Positions 25,037-35,100 of a stretch of DNA of 49,619 bases are shown here, piece after piece. Every line of letters begins with the position of its first letter. Positions within the stretch are counted from its first letter, which is position 1. Under the pieces are notes generated by a model that made no database searches, was not told the DNA's origin, and was given only the letters and a program-made list of their open reading frames with translations. The DNA comes from Flavipsychrobacter sp. (GTDB lineage: Bacteria; Bacteroidota; Bacteroidia; Chitinophagales; Chitinophagaceae), in contig JANINW010000036.1 in assembly GCA_024508935.1 (NCBI GenBank), positions 117,482 through 167,100 of the forward strand. Direction: 5' to 3'. The translations under genes were made by a program, and so were the position numbers.

Positions 25037-25072
25037 CTCTATAACAGTCTTACACTCTATAACAGTCTTACA
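25037..25072 (+). repeat. Perfect tandem duplication of 18 bp
   Basis: CTCTATAACAGTCTTACA occurs at 25037-25054 and again, without a gap, at 25055-25072. It lies between the MBL hydrolase gene and the TlpA-type gene, ending 24 bases before the latter's ATG, so it probably sits in the promoter or 5' leader. Confidence 0.95.
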
Positions 25073-25096
25073 ATTCAACGATCATACTATTTACAA

Positions 25097-25648
25097 ATGA
25101 AAAAAATCATTTCTGGCTTATTCCTGAGCTTCGCCCTAAGTGTGCCTGCAATAGCACAATATGAATCGCCTTTAAAAATTGGCGATGCAGCCCCGGAAAT
25201 AGCCTTCAATAACCCGGAGGATAAGCCATTAAAGCTTTCAGAAATAAACAATGGCCGCGTGGTACTGCTTGATTTCTGGGCATCGTGGTGCGGCCCATGC
25301 CGCAGGGCAAACCCCAGGCTGGTAGAATTGTATAAAAAATACAAAGACCAGAAGATACCGGGCGCAAAAAAAGGGTTTACGATCATGAGCGTATCGCTGG
25401 ACCAGAAAAAAGAAGCCTGGGTACAGGCAATAGCGCATGACAGTCTTGCATGGCCATACCACGTTAGCGACCTGGGTGGCTGGGAAGCAAAACCCGCCCA
25501 GGACTATGGTGTGAGGTATATACCACAGGCTTTCCTGGTGGGCCCCGATGGAAAGATCATAGGGAAATACCAGTTTGCAGAGGAAGCGGCCCAGGATATT
25601 GAAAAAATAATTAATTCGAAAGGCAAAAAAGAGAAGAAAAAAGCATAA
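25097..25648 (+). CDS. TlpA-family periplasmic thiol-disulfide oxidoreductase
   Basis: This 183-residue protein has a signal peptide ending AIAQ (21). The thioredoxin fold carries DFWASWCGPC (59-68; C65 and C68) and a cis-Pro in RYIPQAFLVG. The family's central insertion (MSVSLDQKKEAWVQAI) fits TlpA/ResA-like proteins, which reduce periplasmic disulfides, for example in apocytochromes. The C-terminus is a lysine-rich tail (KGKKEKKKA). The upstream leader contains the 18-bp tandem duplication. Confidence 0.87.
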   Translation: MKKIISGLFLSFALSVPAIAQYESPLKIGDAAPEIAFNNPEDKPLKLSEINNGRVVLLDFWASWCGPCRRANPRLVELYKKYKDQKIPGAKKGFTIMSVSLDQKKEAWVQAIAHDSLAWPYHVSDLGGWEAKPAQDYGVRYIPQAFLVGPDGKIIGKYQFAEEAAQDIEKIINSKGKKEKKKA

Positions 25649-25672
25649 TAAGCCTTAAACGGTGGAAGTTTT

Positions 25673-25703
25673 TTTGATAAATAACATTAATCGCTTACCT
25701 TTG
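25673..25703 (+). promoter_or_regulatory. Promoter of rpmE2
   Basis: TTTG (25673-25676), 19 bases, then TACCTTTG (25696-25703) matches the Bacteroidota consensus exactly. The ATG of the L31 gene is 50 bases downstream of the -7 element, leaving a leader of about 45 bases. Confidence 0.8.
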
Positions 25704-25753
25704 CCCACTCAATTTTACCGCATGGCAAAATCCATGCTTAAAAACGCAATACA

Positions 25754-26005
25754 ATGAAAAAAGGAATACATCCGGAAAGCTACCGTTTAGTTGTGTTTAA
25801 AGACATGACCAATGAATATACTTTCCTTACACGCTCTACAGCGCCAACCAAGGAAACTATTGTTTGGGAAGATGGTAATGAATACCCACTGGTAAAAGTG
25901 GAAATTTCAAATACTTCTCACCCTTTCTATACTGGTAAATCTATGTTTGTTGATACTGCAGGCCGTATCGATAAATTCAAGAAACGTTACGAGAAAAAGA
26001 AGTAA
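25754..26005 (+). CDS. rpmE2: Type B 50S ribosomal protein L31
   Basis: This 83-residue protein starts [18 protein letters not shown] and ends FKKRYEKKK, the type B L31 pattern, and bridges the ribosomal subunits. It contains no cysteine, so it is the zinc-independent (C-minus) form. It is monocistronic, with an exact-match promoter upstream and a strong terminator downstream. Confidence 0.95.
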   Translation: MKKGIHPESYRLVVFKDMTNEYTFLTRSTAPTKETIVWEDGNEYPLVKVEISNTSHPFYTGKSMFVDTAGRIDKFKKRYEKKK

Positions 26006-26030
26006 TCATATATCATTTGCATTACGCACG

Positions 26031-26060
26031 AAAATCCCGACTTTTGTCGGGATTTTTGTT
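26031..26060 (+). terminator. Terminator of rpmE2
   Basis: AAAATCCCGAC (26031-26041) and GTCGGGATTTT (26046-26056) form an 11-bp stem around a TTTT loop, with T continuing after the stem. Confidence 0.92.
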
Positions 26061-26112
26061 TAACGCACATATCCCGTTCCAACGGTACTACGAATAGTGG
26101 CATAACAAAGCA

Positions 26113-27321
26113 ATGAATTATATTTTATTCGATGACGAAAGCCGTTATCGTTTACTACCTTTTACACATACGCGCCCGGTAGCAGCTATACGCTGCGGCA
26201 TACTTACCATGCGCGAACGCTGGGAATATTTATTAAACCAACCTACTTCCACCCTGACAGAAACTTACCTGCAGGCGGTTTTTCCACTGCACCAGGAACC
26301 GGATAATATTTTTATCAATGGTGCCATATTCGGCAACCGCGAGTTGGTAACAGCTATACAAAAGCTCCAGGTTGGCGAAAAGCTGGTTAGCAACAATACT
26401 ACTATCGCTGCACGCTTGTCTGCAAAGGCCGGCTTTGAAACATTCAACGGCACTGTATCGGGGCTTACTGAAATACAATTTCCGGCAGCCATACAGCTGC
26501 TTAAAAATGTATGGGATATATTCTCAATGAATGACCAGGCTATCCGTTATGATTTTACACTGCTTACTACAGGCAAAAAATCTGCTGCTATACCGGAACA
26601 TGTAATAGCTACGGGTACAGAACAATTATTCATAGAAGAAGGTGCGGTCATTAATGCAGGCTGTATTATCAATGCACAAACAGGCCCGGTATATATAGGT
26701 AAACACTCAGAAATATTGGAAGGCGTGATGATACGTGGCCCCCTTGCCTTGAACGATCATGCTGTGATAAAAATGGGCGCCAAAATATATGGCGCAACAA
26801 CTATAGGCCCCGGCTGCAAGGTAGGCGGAGAAATAAGCAATGTAGTATTTTTTGCCAACAGCAATAAAGGCCACGACGGCTACCTGGGAAATGCTGTAAT
26901 AGGTGAATGGTGTAACCTGGGTGCCGATACCAATTGCTCTAACCTGAAGAACAATTACGATGCGGTGAAGATATGGGATGAGCATGCCAATAAATCGATA
27001 CAAACCGGTCTTACTTTTTGCGGGCTGATAATGGGCGACCATTCAAAATGCGGTATCAATACCATGTTCAATACAGGTACCGTTGCAGGCGTATCCTGCA
27101 ATATTTATGGCAGTGGTTTCCCTGAAAAATTTATCCCTTCATTTTGCTGGGGGGGTAGTGATGGTATGGTCACCTATAGTTTTGACCGCGCTATGGATAC
27201 CGCTGCACGTATGATGGCGAGACGGAACAGGGAATTAGGCGAGGCGGAAAAAGAAATGTACCGGTACCTGTTTACCAAAACAGAAAAACAACGCGAACTT
27301 TTTGCTAATAATTCTTTATAA
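26113..27321 (+). CDS. GlmU-like putative sugar nucleotidyltransferase
   Basis: This 402-residue cytosolic protein starts NYILFDDESRYRLLPFTHTRPVA, typical of a Bacteroidota GlmU-like family. The N-terminal region (about 1-165) is a divergent nucleotidyltransferase-like domain without the classic GxGxR loop. The C-terminal region (about 170-350) is a left-handed beta-helix with hexapeptide repeats and a GlmU-like block (NAVIGEWCNLGADTNCSNLK). It may act on an activated sugar in cell-wall or surface-glycan synthesis. It precedes tpiA by 26 bases, so the pair is probably one operon. Confidence 0.82.
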   Translation: MNYILFDDESRYRLLPFTHTRPVAAIRCGILTMRERWEYLLNQPTSTLTETYLQAVFPLHQEPDNIFINGAIFGNRELVTAIQKLQVGEKLVSNNTTIAARLSAKAGFETFNGTVSGLTEIQFPAAIQLLKNVWDIFSMNDQAIRYDFTLLTTGKKSAAIPEHVIATGTEQLFIEEGAVINAGCIINAQTGPVYIGKHSEILEGVMIRGPLALNDHAVIKMGAKIYGATTIGPGCKVGGEISNVVFFANSNKGHDGYLGNAVIGEWCNLGADTNCSNLKNNYDAVKIWDEHANKSIQTGLTFCGLIMGDHSKCGINTMFNTGTVAGVSCNIYGSGFPEKFIPSFCWGGSDGMVTYSFDRAMDTAARMMARRNRELGEAEKEMYRYLFTKTEKQRELFANNSL

Positions 27322-27347
27322 AATCATTCAAACAATAACTAAAGTAC

Positions 27348-28115
27348 ATGCGTAAGAAAATTGTAGCAGGCAACTGGAAAATGAACCTGACACTGGATGA
27401 AGGACACCAACTGGTAGCAGGCATTGTTAAAAACCTGCCTGAACTGAATAGCGACCGCCAGGTAGTAATTGCTCCACCGTTTATCAATATACAGCACACG
27501 TTTTACCAGGTAGAGGATACGCCTAATATATTTATAGGTGCGCAGAATTGCCATAGTGAAGACGAAGGCGCCTATACAGGTGAAATATCTGCTGCTATGC
27601 TGAAAAATGCCGGGGCCGAATATGTTATCATCGGACACTCTGAGCGCCGCGAATATTTCAATGAAACGGATGCACTACTGGCAAAAAAAACAGACCGTGC
27701 CCTTGACAATGGATTGAAAGTAATCTTCTGCTGCGGCGAATCGCTGGATGTGCGCGACGCAGGCACTCAAAATGAATTTGTAGAGGCTCAATTAAAAGCA
27801 GGCTTATTCCATCTGCATAAACACCAATTGGTAAATGTGGTAATAGCCTACGAACCTATATGGGCTATTGGTACAGGCCGCACGGCATCTGCCCAACAAG
27901 CGCAGGACATGCACGCACATATACGCAAAGTAGTGGCCGAACAATACGGACAGGCTCCGGCTGATAACATGACTATTTTATATGGCGGCAGCTGCAAGCC
28001 ATCTAATGCTGCAGAACTTTTTGCTTGTGCAGATGTAGATGGCGGTTTGATAGGTGGCGCTTCATTGAAAGCGGCAGACTTTACAGGTATTATTGATGCG
28101 ATGATAAAAGCATAA
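27348..28115 (+). CDS. tpiA: Triosephosphate isomerase
   Basis: This 255-residue TIM-barrel enzyme interconverts dihydroxyacetone phosphate and glyceraldehyde 3-phosphate in glycolysis. K11 lies in NWKMN, H97 in GHSERR, and the catalytic base E169 in AYEPIWAIGTG. The phosphate-binding loops LYGGS and GGLIGGASL close the barrel. The length is the family standard. It follows the GlmU-like gene; tRNA-Glu lies 64 bases beyond its stop and has its own promoter. Confidence 0.97.
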   Translation: MRKKIVAGNWKMNLTLDEGHQLVAGIVKNLPELNSDRQVVIAPPFINIQHTFYQVEDTPNIFIGAQNCHSEDEGAYTGEISAAMLKNAGAEYVIIGHSERREYFNETDALLAKKTDRALDNGLKVIFCCGESLDVRDAGTQNEFVEAQLKAGLFHLHKHQLVNVVIAYEPIWAIGTGRTASAQQAQDMHAHIRKVVAEQYGQAPADNMTILYGGSCKPSNAAELFACADVDGGLIGGASLKAADFTGIIDAMIKA

Positions 28116-28131
28116 TTTTTAGGTTAAAAAT

Positions 28132-28162
28132 TTTGCAGAGAAAAAAACTCCTATTATCTTTG
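28132..28162 (+). promoter_or_regulatory. Promoter of tRNA-Glu
   Basis: TTTG (28132-28135), exactly 19 bases, then TATCTTTG (28155-28162) matches the Bacteroidota -33/-7 consensus, with the tRNA 5' end at 28180. Confidence 0.82.
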
Positions 28163-28179
28163 CAGTCCCAAACGGGAAT

Positions 28180-28251
28180 GGCGCGTTGGTCAATCGGCTA
28201 AGACGCCTCCCTTTCACGGAGGAATGACGGGTTCGACTCCCGTACGTGCTA
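28180..28251 (+). tRNA. tRNA-Glu (anticodon TTC)
   Basis: GGCGCGT pairs with ACGTGCT (with G-U pairs) and A is the discriminator. The anticodon arm CCTCC-CTTTCAC-GGAGG presents TTC. T-arm ACGGG-TTCGACT-CCCGT is canonical. CCA is not encoded. Confidence 0.95.
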
Positions 28252-28257
28252 CAAAAT

Positions 28258-28287
28258 AAAGGTAACTGTAACGGTTGCCTTTTTTTG
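28258..28287 (+). terminator. Terminator of tRNA-Glu
   Basis: AAAGGTAAC (28258-28266) pairs with GTTGCCTTT (28274-28282) with one G-U pair, followed by a run of T, seven bases after the tRNA. Confidence 0.85.
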
Positions 28288-28324
28288 TTTACAGCGGCCT
28301 TACCGCCGGCATAAACAATTCCCC

Positions 28325-28396
28325 GGCTTCGTAGTACAATGGATAGTACGAGAGTTTCCGAAGCTCCAAATCCAGGTTCGATTCCTGGCGAAGCCA
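28325..28396 (+). tRNA. tRNA-Arg (anticodon CCG)
   Basis: GGCTTCG pairs with CGAAGCC and A is the discriminator. The D-arm is GTAC/GTAC, the anticodon loop TTCCGAA presents CCG, and the T-arm is CCAGG-TTCGATT-CCTGG. The anticodon stem AGAGT/GCTCC has a U-G pair and an A-C mismatch at its outer end (27-43). CCA is not encoded. Confidence 0.92.
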
Positions 28397-28400
28397 CACC

Positions 28401-28428
28401 AAAAGCCTTGCAAATGCAGGGCTTTTTT
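28401..28428 (+). terminator. Terminator of tRNA-Arg
   Basis: AAAAGCCTTGCA and TGCAGGGCTTTT form a 12-bp stem with one T-G pair, ending in a T run, four bases after the tRNA. Confidence 0.9.
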
Positions 28429-28535
28429 CTTTACAACTCCCGTTCATTAAATTTTCCCCTACGTTCATTAAGTTTATTAGCTGATCGGCACCTTATTCAG
28501 TAAATTGGAAATCGAGCTTCTGAAAAAATATAAAC

Positions 28536-29267
28536 GTGATAAAAGCTATAATTGTAGATGATGAACCCGGCTGCATCTCTAACCTGCAGCATTACCTGGC
28601 AAAGTATTGTCCTCAAATAGGCATAGTGGCTACCGGCGGAAGTGTAGACGATGCAAAAAGAATATGCAATGAGGTCGATTTTGACATTGCATTCCTGGAT
28701 GTTGAAATGGGCAATGACAATGCTTTCTCCCTGCTAAAAAATATGACTACCCATGATTTCGAAATTGTGTTTGTAACAGCTTTTGAAAGCTATGCGCTAA
28801 AGGCATTTAAGGTACAGGCACTGGACTACATCCTTAAACCATTAATGAAGGCCGACATATTAGACTGCTATCAAAAAATAATACGGAGATACACTGAAAC
28901 ACACTTGCAGAATAGTGGCCAGCAAGGCAATGAACCAGGCAAACTACTTATAAAACAGGGCGACAAGGTGTATGTGGTCAAACAAACAGATGTGCACTAC
29001 CTGAAAGCGCATGGCGTGTATACCCAGGTTGTTTTTGATTATAACGGGAAACATATGTCTCTTACCATCAGCAAACCTATCGGCGATCTTGAAAAAGAAT
29101 ACGACCCTACCCTATTTTTCCGCGTGCATAAATCGTTCCTTATCAACCAGAAGAAAATAACAGGTATTGTAAAGGGTAATTATATACAGCTGGAAAATGA
29201 ACTATTGATACCTATTGCTAAAAGAAGAGCACAGGATTTCATATCTTTTCTGGAACAAAATAAATAG
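28536..29267 (+). CDS. LytTR-family response regulator
   Basis: This 243-residue transcription regulator has a receiver domain (about 1-120) with D8, D9, phospho-acceptor D55 (FLDVEM), T81 and K101 (LKP). The LytTR DNA-binding domain (about 140-240) includes KVYVVKQTDVHYLKAHGVYTQV and FRVHKSFLINQKKI. LytTR proteins bind direct repeats upstream of targets. Its stop lies two bases before the start of the histidine kinase, so the two make a two-component operon. Confidence 0.93.
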   Translation: MIKAIIVDDEPGCISNLQHYLAKYCPQIGIVATGGSVDDAKRICNEVDFDIAFLDVEMGNDNAFSLLKNMTTHDFEIVFVTAFESYALKAFKVQALDYILKPLMKADILDCYQKIIRRYTETHLQNSGQQGNEPGKLLIKQGDKVYVVKQTDVHYLKAHGVYTQVVFDYNGKHMSLTISKPIGDLEKEYDPTLFFRVHKSFLINQKKITGIVKGNYIQLENELLIPIAKRRAQDFISFLEQNK

Positions 29268-29269
29268 CC

Positions 29270-32134
29270 TTGCGTTACCGGCTACTTCTATTAACCATCC
29301 TGCTTTGTGGCACTGCACTATGTTCATTGGGAAACAAGCACTACACAGTTTCCAATGCGCTTATAAGTAATACTGTGTACAATGTGTATTGCGACAGCAG
29401 GGGCTATATGTGGTTTGCTACAGACAAAGGGGCGTCGCGGTTTGACGGAAAAAACTTTAAGAACTACACCTTACTTGACGGCATAACGGACAACAGCGTA
29501 CTTAACTTCTTTGAAGACAAACAAAAGCGGCTGTGGCTGCTTACATACAATGGCAGCAGTTGTTATATAAAAAATGATACCGTTTTTAATGCATCCAACA
29601 CTCCATCACTAAAAAAAATACCCGGCAGATCCTTTATCCGCGTCATGTGTGATGGCCCCGATTCTTCTGTATACATCAGCTATAATCAAGGATCAATTAT
29701 TCATGTCGGCAAGGATACGATAAATGTTTTGCAGACTTCACCCAACTCTTATGTGAGTGCTTTGATGTATGTTAAACCCAACTTAATAGTGTATGGAGAC
29801 AACGGTATATTAATCTATCATCATGACACAGTAATATCAAAATATACAGCACCCGGACACCACACTACATTTATTTACGGAGACAAAGTTCTGACGACAA
29901 GCCCTGAAGGGATCCAATTCAAGCACGGAAACCGTATAGTTTATCGCTGCAATAACGACACGCTCTCTTATAATAATGTCATCAGGCTTTATGCAGACAA
30001 AGAGAACAACATATTTTGTTGCACACATACCGGCCTCTATTTTATTGATCATAAAACAAAAGAAAAAAGCTGCATTTTATCTGACATTCCTACTACCGGC
30101 ATATACCAGGATGTATATGACAACTATTGGGTATCAACCCTTAACGACGGAGTTTTCTATTTTAATAAAGAATTCAATAACATTCATCTGCTTAAACAGA
30201 TGGACAACGACTATATCACTAACTCGGGGAACGATCAATATTTCCTGGCGGGCAGGGAGCATCTGTTTAAAATGAATGAAAATGGTTTGGACGAAATTCA
30301 AATACCAATATATAAATTGAAATATAGACCTATATGCAGTACACCGGAATTATTCTTATATAGCGCTCCGAATTGCTATATATACAACAAATCAACGGGG
30401 AGGAATATCATTCTTCCGACCGCTTATCCAAAAACGTGTATTGCCTATTCGCGCGATACATTTTTTTGTTATTCCAACAATATCATAAGCCGTCTAACAG
30501 TAAATTCAAGGCAAGTAGAAGATACAATGCTCATAGTCTCTGACGCACCCAGAAATAACTATAAAGGAAAAATACTCGGCACTCAATACGACAGTTTAAA
30601 TCATAACCTTTATGTACTTACAACAGACAAACTCTATAAGCATGAATTACCAACCTTCAAACAATACACACTGGATTCTTTCAGCATTCTGAATACCCCG
30701 ATAAGAATATTCTCTTTTAACGAGAAAATAATAATACTAACAAATACCAACCATATCATTGTTTACGATAAGACGACTTCTTCAAAGCGCTGTGACATGG
30801 TAATCGCAGACCATGCTATACTGGACCTTTTTGACATAAAGGATAACCAGGCCATAACCTATACGAATGACGGGTACTACTTATTAACAGTAAATATTAA
30901 TGCCCCGTGGAAAAACACCTTTACGAAAGTAGAATACCCTTTTAATGAGTCTGACATCACTAGCATGTACCCAATTGGCCGGAATATATACTGCAATGTA
31001 AATGGCAGTCTTTATTTCTTTGAGAAAAAATTGATCAACAAGAAGATCAGCAAACCCTTTTTCTATATCGATGGCATTACGGTAAACAATACTAAATCAA
31101 CCGACAAAAACCACCTGCTTATTCAAAACTCTACTAATAGCAATATACACCTATCACTTTCGTCATTATACTACAATAATGCCCATATAAGGTACAAATA
31201 CAGGATAACGTCAGAAAAACATGCAGGACAGTGGCTGCTTAGTAACAGTGAAGATTTCAACATAACATTACCTGATTACGGGCACTATACAATAGAGTTG
31301 AAAGCCGTAACAGAAAACAACAATACGTCTTCCTCCAAATATATATCTGTACAATGGGATCCTCCATTTTACCTCACTACATGGTTCAAAATACTGGCCG
31401 CCATTTTGATTATAGACATAATGATCTACGCACTTTATCGTTACAATCGTAAAAGAAGAAAACAACACGAAAGCGAATTAAAGCACCTGCAGCTGGAAAA
31501 CAAAGCCATCAATTCACTGCTCAATCCGCATTTTATATTCAATGCTATAAACAACATACAAAACCTGGTCAACCAGCACGCTTCAGACGATGCCAATGAC
31601 TACCTGGCTATGCTCAGCCGCTTGATCAGGCAAAACATTGAGAACCTGCAATACAGTCTTATCCCGCTTGACAAGGAGTTAAACCTCATTCATAATTATA
31701 TTCATCTGCAAAACCTGCGGTTTGGAGGAAAGATAAAACTGGAAGTCTTTAACGCGATAGAAGATGATACAGTCTATATTCCACCATTGCTCATTCATAC
31801 ATTTGTTGAAAATGCGGTAGTGCATGGCTTTAATGCGCAGTTGACAAACTTTACTATCGCTATTACAATTACAAAATTGCCCGGGGACTATATGTCCATT
31901 ATAATAACAGACAATGGCATAGGCCTTCAAAATGCTGCAAGCCGTGAAAGCGTAAGCGAAAAATCTTCCCTCGGCATAGACATGACCAGGAAACGAGTGG
32001 AACGCCTTTCCCTTTTTTACAAGGTTGACTATGACCTCCAAGTATCAGACAGGAAAACTACCGGTGCTGAAGGAACAGAAGTCCGCATAAAAATTTTCTC
32101 GAAATTCAGGGAGTTGTTAAACAACAAAGCATAA
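29270..32134 (+). CDS. Propeller-type sensor histidine kinase (LytS/YehU class)
   Basis: This 954-residue protein has an apparent TTG start: it gives the signal peptide MRYRLLLLTILLCGTALCSLG, and the next in-frame ATG is about 47 codons further on, inside the propeller. The periplasmic part (about 25-620) has two-component propeller repeats (YNVYCDSRGYMWFATDKGAS) followed by a Y_Y_Y-like domain. A membrane helix lies near 704-724. The His_kinase domain has LLNPHFIFN with phospho-acceptor H754, and the HATPase has ENAVVHG near 847 and ITDNGIG near 880. It would phosphorylate the upstream LytTR regulator. The ligand is unknown. Confidence 0.9.
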   Translation: MRYRLLLLTILLCGTALCSLGNKHYTVSNALISNTVYNVYCDSRGYMWFATDKGASRFDGKNFKNYTLLDGITDNSVLNFFEDKQKRLWLLTYNGSSCYIKNDTVFNASNTPSLKKIPGRSFIRVMCDGPDSSVYISYNQGSIIHVGKDTINVLQTSPNSYVSALMYVKPNLIVYGDNGILIYHHDTVISKYTAPGHHTTFIYGDKVLTTSPEGIQFKHGNRIVYRCNNDTLSYNNVIRLYADKENNIFCCTHTGLYFIDHKTKEKSCILSDIPTTGIYQDVYDNYWVSTLNDGVFYFNKEFNNIHLLKQMDNDYITNSGNDQYFLAGREHLFKMNENGLDEIQIPIYKLKYRPICSTPELFLYSAPNCYIYNKSTGRNIILPTAYPKTCIAYSRDTFFCYSNNIISRLTVNSRQVEDTMLIVSDAPRNNYKGKILGTQYDSLNHNLYVLTTDKLYKHELPTFKQYTLDSFSILNTPIRIFSFNEKIIILTNTNHIIVYDKTTSSKRCDMVIADHAILDLFDIKDNQAITYTNDGYYLLTVNINAPWKNTFTKVEYPFNESDITSMYPIGRNIYCNVNGSLYFFEKKLINKKISKPFFYIDGITVNNTKSTDKNHLLIQNSTNSNIHLSLSSLYYNNAHIRYKYRITSEKHAGQWLLSNSEDFNITLPDYGHYTIELKAVTENNNTSSSKYISVQWDPPFYLTTWFKILAAILIIDIMIYALYRYNRKRRKQHESELKHLQLENKAINSLLNPHFIFNAINNIQNLVNQHASDDANDYLAMLSRLIRQNIENLQYSLIPLDKELNLIHNYIHLQNLRFGGKIKLEVFNAIEDDTVYIPPLLIHTFVENAVVHGFNAQLTNFTIAITITKLPGDYMSIIITDNGIGLQNAASRESVSEKSSLGIDMTRKRVERLSLFYKVDYDLQVSDRKTTGAEGTEVRIKIFSKFRELLNNKA

Positions 32135-32160
32135 AGCCCCGGTATTTCGGGGCTTTATGC
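32129..32160. terminator. Bidirectional terminator between the kinase and the permease/M1 gene
   Basis: GCATAAAGCCCCG (32129-32141) and CGGGGCTTTATGC (32148-32160) form a perfect 13-bp stem that includes the kinase stop codon. The flanking A/T content allows use on either strand. Confidence 0.82.
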
Positions 32161-32168
32161 TCATCGTA

Positions 32169-35100
32169 TCAATTTACTCTTTTTAAATTATCGTCCGGTA
32201 AACGGTCTACCATATAGTTGTAAGGGTCAATACCTGCCAGGTAAGGCTTTTCTTTTACCATAAATGTAAACTCATTCCTTTGTTTATCAATTTTCACACG
32301 TTTGAGCACAAGCGGCTTGCCGGGTGTTTTACTGTCCTTTCCTTCAGCAAAAACACCTATGTCTATAAAATCATTCACCGGGGTTTTAGCTTCTTTACCT
32401 AACGAATCAGAATAGAATTTTTCTGAACTGGTTGTTATTTTCACCTCGTACTCATTCTCCTTCTTGGTATAGCTTGCATTGTCTACTTTATTTGAGAACA
32501 AAGTGATACGCTCCAGCAAGTCCGTGACAAGGTATTGCAGGCTGTCAGGAGTTGCTGCGCGGAAAGCCCTCAAAGCAGATAATGACGTGGCATAAGGCGG
32601 TTGTTTATAGGCATAGGTATCTATCAGTGACCGTAACGCCATATTCATATTTTCTTCACCTATCATTTCTTTCAGGTAATAGAACAGTACACTTGCTTTC
32701 TGATAGTAAATATATTGCTGGTGTTCTACTTTAACAATAGGGCGTTCGGCTTCAAATTCGCTGCTGCGTGCACGTAGGTAACCATCCATCTCATATTTCA
32801 GGAATTTTTTCATTTTATCCTTGCCATATTCCTTTTCCATTACCATTAGAGATGAATACTGCGCAAACCCTTCGCTCATCATTTCGCTGCCTTGCATATT
32901 AGCGCCGCATAGCTGATGTGCCCAGTACTGGTGCCCCATCTCGTGCGCTACTACATAAAAAACAAAATCTATATCATCTTTAGTTACATCGCGCAGGTCG
33001 GTTATAAAGCCTATACCCTCGCTGTATGGCATAGTACCGGGAAATGCCTGTGCAAAACTCTGATAGCGCGGAAACTCTATGATACGGGCCTGCTTATGAA
33101 AATAAGGTCCGAAATTGGCTGTATAATAGCTGAGCGACTTCTCAATGCTGTTTAGCATGTTCGGCACATTATATGCATGGTCTTTGTGATAATATACTTC
33201 TATATCTATCCCGTTCCATTTCTTACGTGCCACCTCGTAGCGTGCAGATACAAATGAATAAAAATTGAGCGATGGTTTATCCAGTTTGTAATTAAAATAT
33301 CTCTTGCCATTTGCTTCCCAGCTTTTCACCAGGCTACCCGGCGCCACAGCCACCTGGTCTTTCGCTGTACTTATCACCGTATTTACATCTACCCAATCAG
33401 CATCTTTTACCACATAATTATTCTTCCTGTCGGCTATATCTGCTTCATTCAATACAGGCAGCCTTCTTTTTACAGGCAGTTTATATTTTTTGCGCTTGTT
33501 CTTATCATTCAATTCACCATCAGGATTATAGCCGAAAGATGGCATGATATCTTCATTATTGAAAAACGTACCATTTTCAGTAAGCTGTGTAAAGCTCACC
33601 TCATTTTCAAAACCTTTGGTTTTAACCTCTAGGTTTACCTGTATATTCATCGAATCATTAGGCTGCATTGGTGTAGCCAAATGAACTATGCGAAACTTTA
33701 TTTTCTTATCATCCAGGACTATTTTACTGCCGGGTATTAATACCTGCACATTATCCGACACATCAGGCATGTTCAAGTACAACTCAGAAATAGGTTGCCC
33801 GGATATATTATGAACCCATGCATTTACCGCTACCTTCATAGCCCGGTTATACGGGTCAAGGTCTATTTTATAATCCAGTTTATACCAGCGTGGTTGTGCT
33901 GCCCCTTCATATTTTTTATACTTTTTCTCATAGTCTACACGCTTAAGTTCTCTTTCCTTAGGGGCATCGTAGGTATTCAGCACTTTGGTATTATAGTATA
34001 CAAAGCCTGAGCAGGCTATAAATGCCAGTAACACTATAGATACAAAAGCAAGATTGTGCCTGAAAGCAGCACGGGCAGCCAGCCGCCTTTGGTGGAAATC
34101 GGTCTCTTTACCCCTTACGTAGTAAGCAAATACTACAAATGCCACTAAAAATATGAACAACGACCAATACACGTTGAACCAAACTACAGATAGCACAAAC
34201 GGGCCAAAGCCATTCATATCTGAGTAAGTAACATTTGGCGCCCCTCCATAATCCAGCATATGGGTGCTGATCTCTAACACAGACCAGATAAAACTGTTTA
34301 CAATAACAAAACTTACAAAAGCGAAATAGGCTATATACCTGTTATTGATAAGATAATGGAAGAACAGTGCGGCAATGGTAAAATAAGTAAAGTTGAGCAG
34401 GTCCATTACAAGCAGGGAACTTATATAAACCCCTGGTTGTAAACGCGTATAACCATAGCAAAGCTGCGCTACCATACCTACGATAATGGTACCTGCTAAT
34501 ACTATAGCCAGCGTAATAATAATAGCGGCCAGCTTAGACACAAACAAAGATGCGGTACGAACGGGTGTGGCATCCTGTATCTCGTTTATGTGTGCATCCC
34601 TTTCTTTCCACACCAGCACACCTGAATAGAAGGTAATGATGGCAATAATAAAAATAAAGAACGAACCACGTATAGTATCGATCACATCGTAAGTAACAGG
34701 ATATTGGTCTGCGCCGTATCTGCCGGAGAAGCTGGTGAGCGCACTAACCAAATTAATGATCCCCATTAAAGAAATGACTATAAACGTGGGATTCTTTATA
34801 ATGGACTTCACTTCAAATGCCACAAGTTTCATCATAACAGGGAAACTGTATTTACCTGCTGCATGTGGCAGAAATGTCTTACCCGATGGTACATAAACGC
34901 TGCCTTCTGCATCCGCTATTTTCTTTTTGCGACTCCCTTCTTTCTTGGTATTAAAAGAAAAGCGCGTGTACATGAAAGCTAACAACACAAGGCTAAGCGC
35001 CACCCATATTATCCTGTTCCACAAGAAGGCACCTACCAGGGGAGTTGCATGCAGGTTCTTTTCATCAACCGTCATGTATTTTGACAGGATGCCTTCCGGG

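Noticed and set aside
28119-28397. 92-residue open frame antisense to tRNA-Glu and tRNA-Arg
   Set aside because: Same artefact: GIEPGFGASE and SRTRHSSVKGR come from antisense tRNA sequence.
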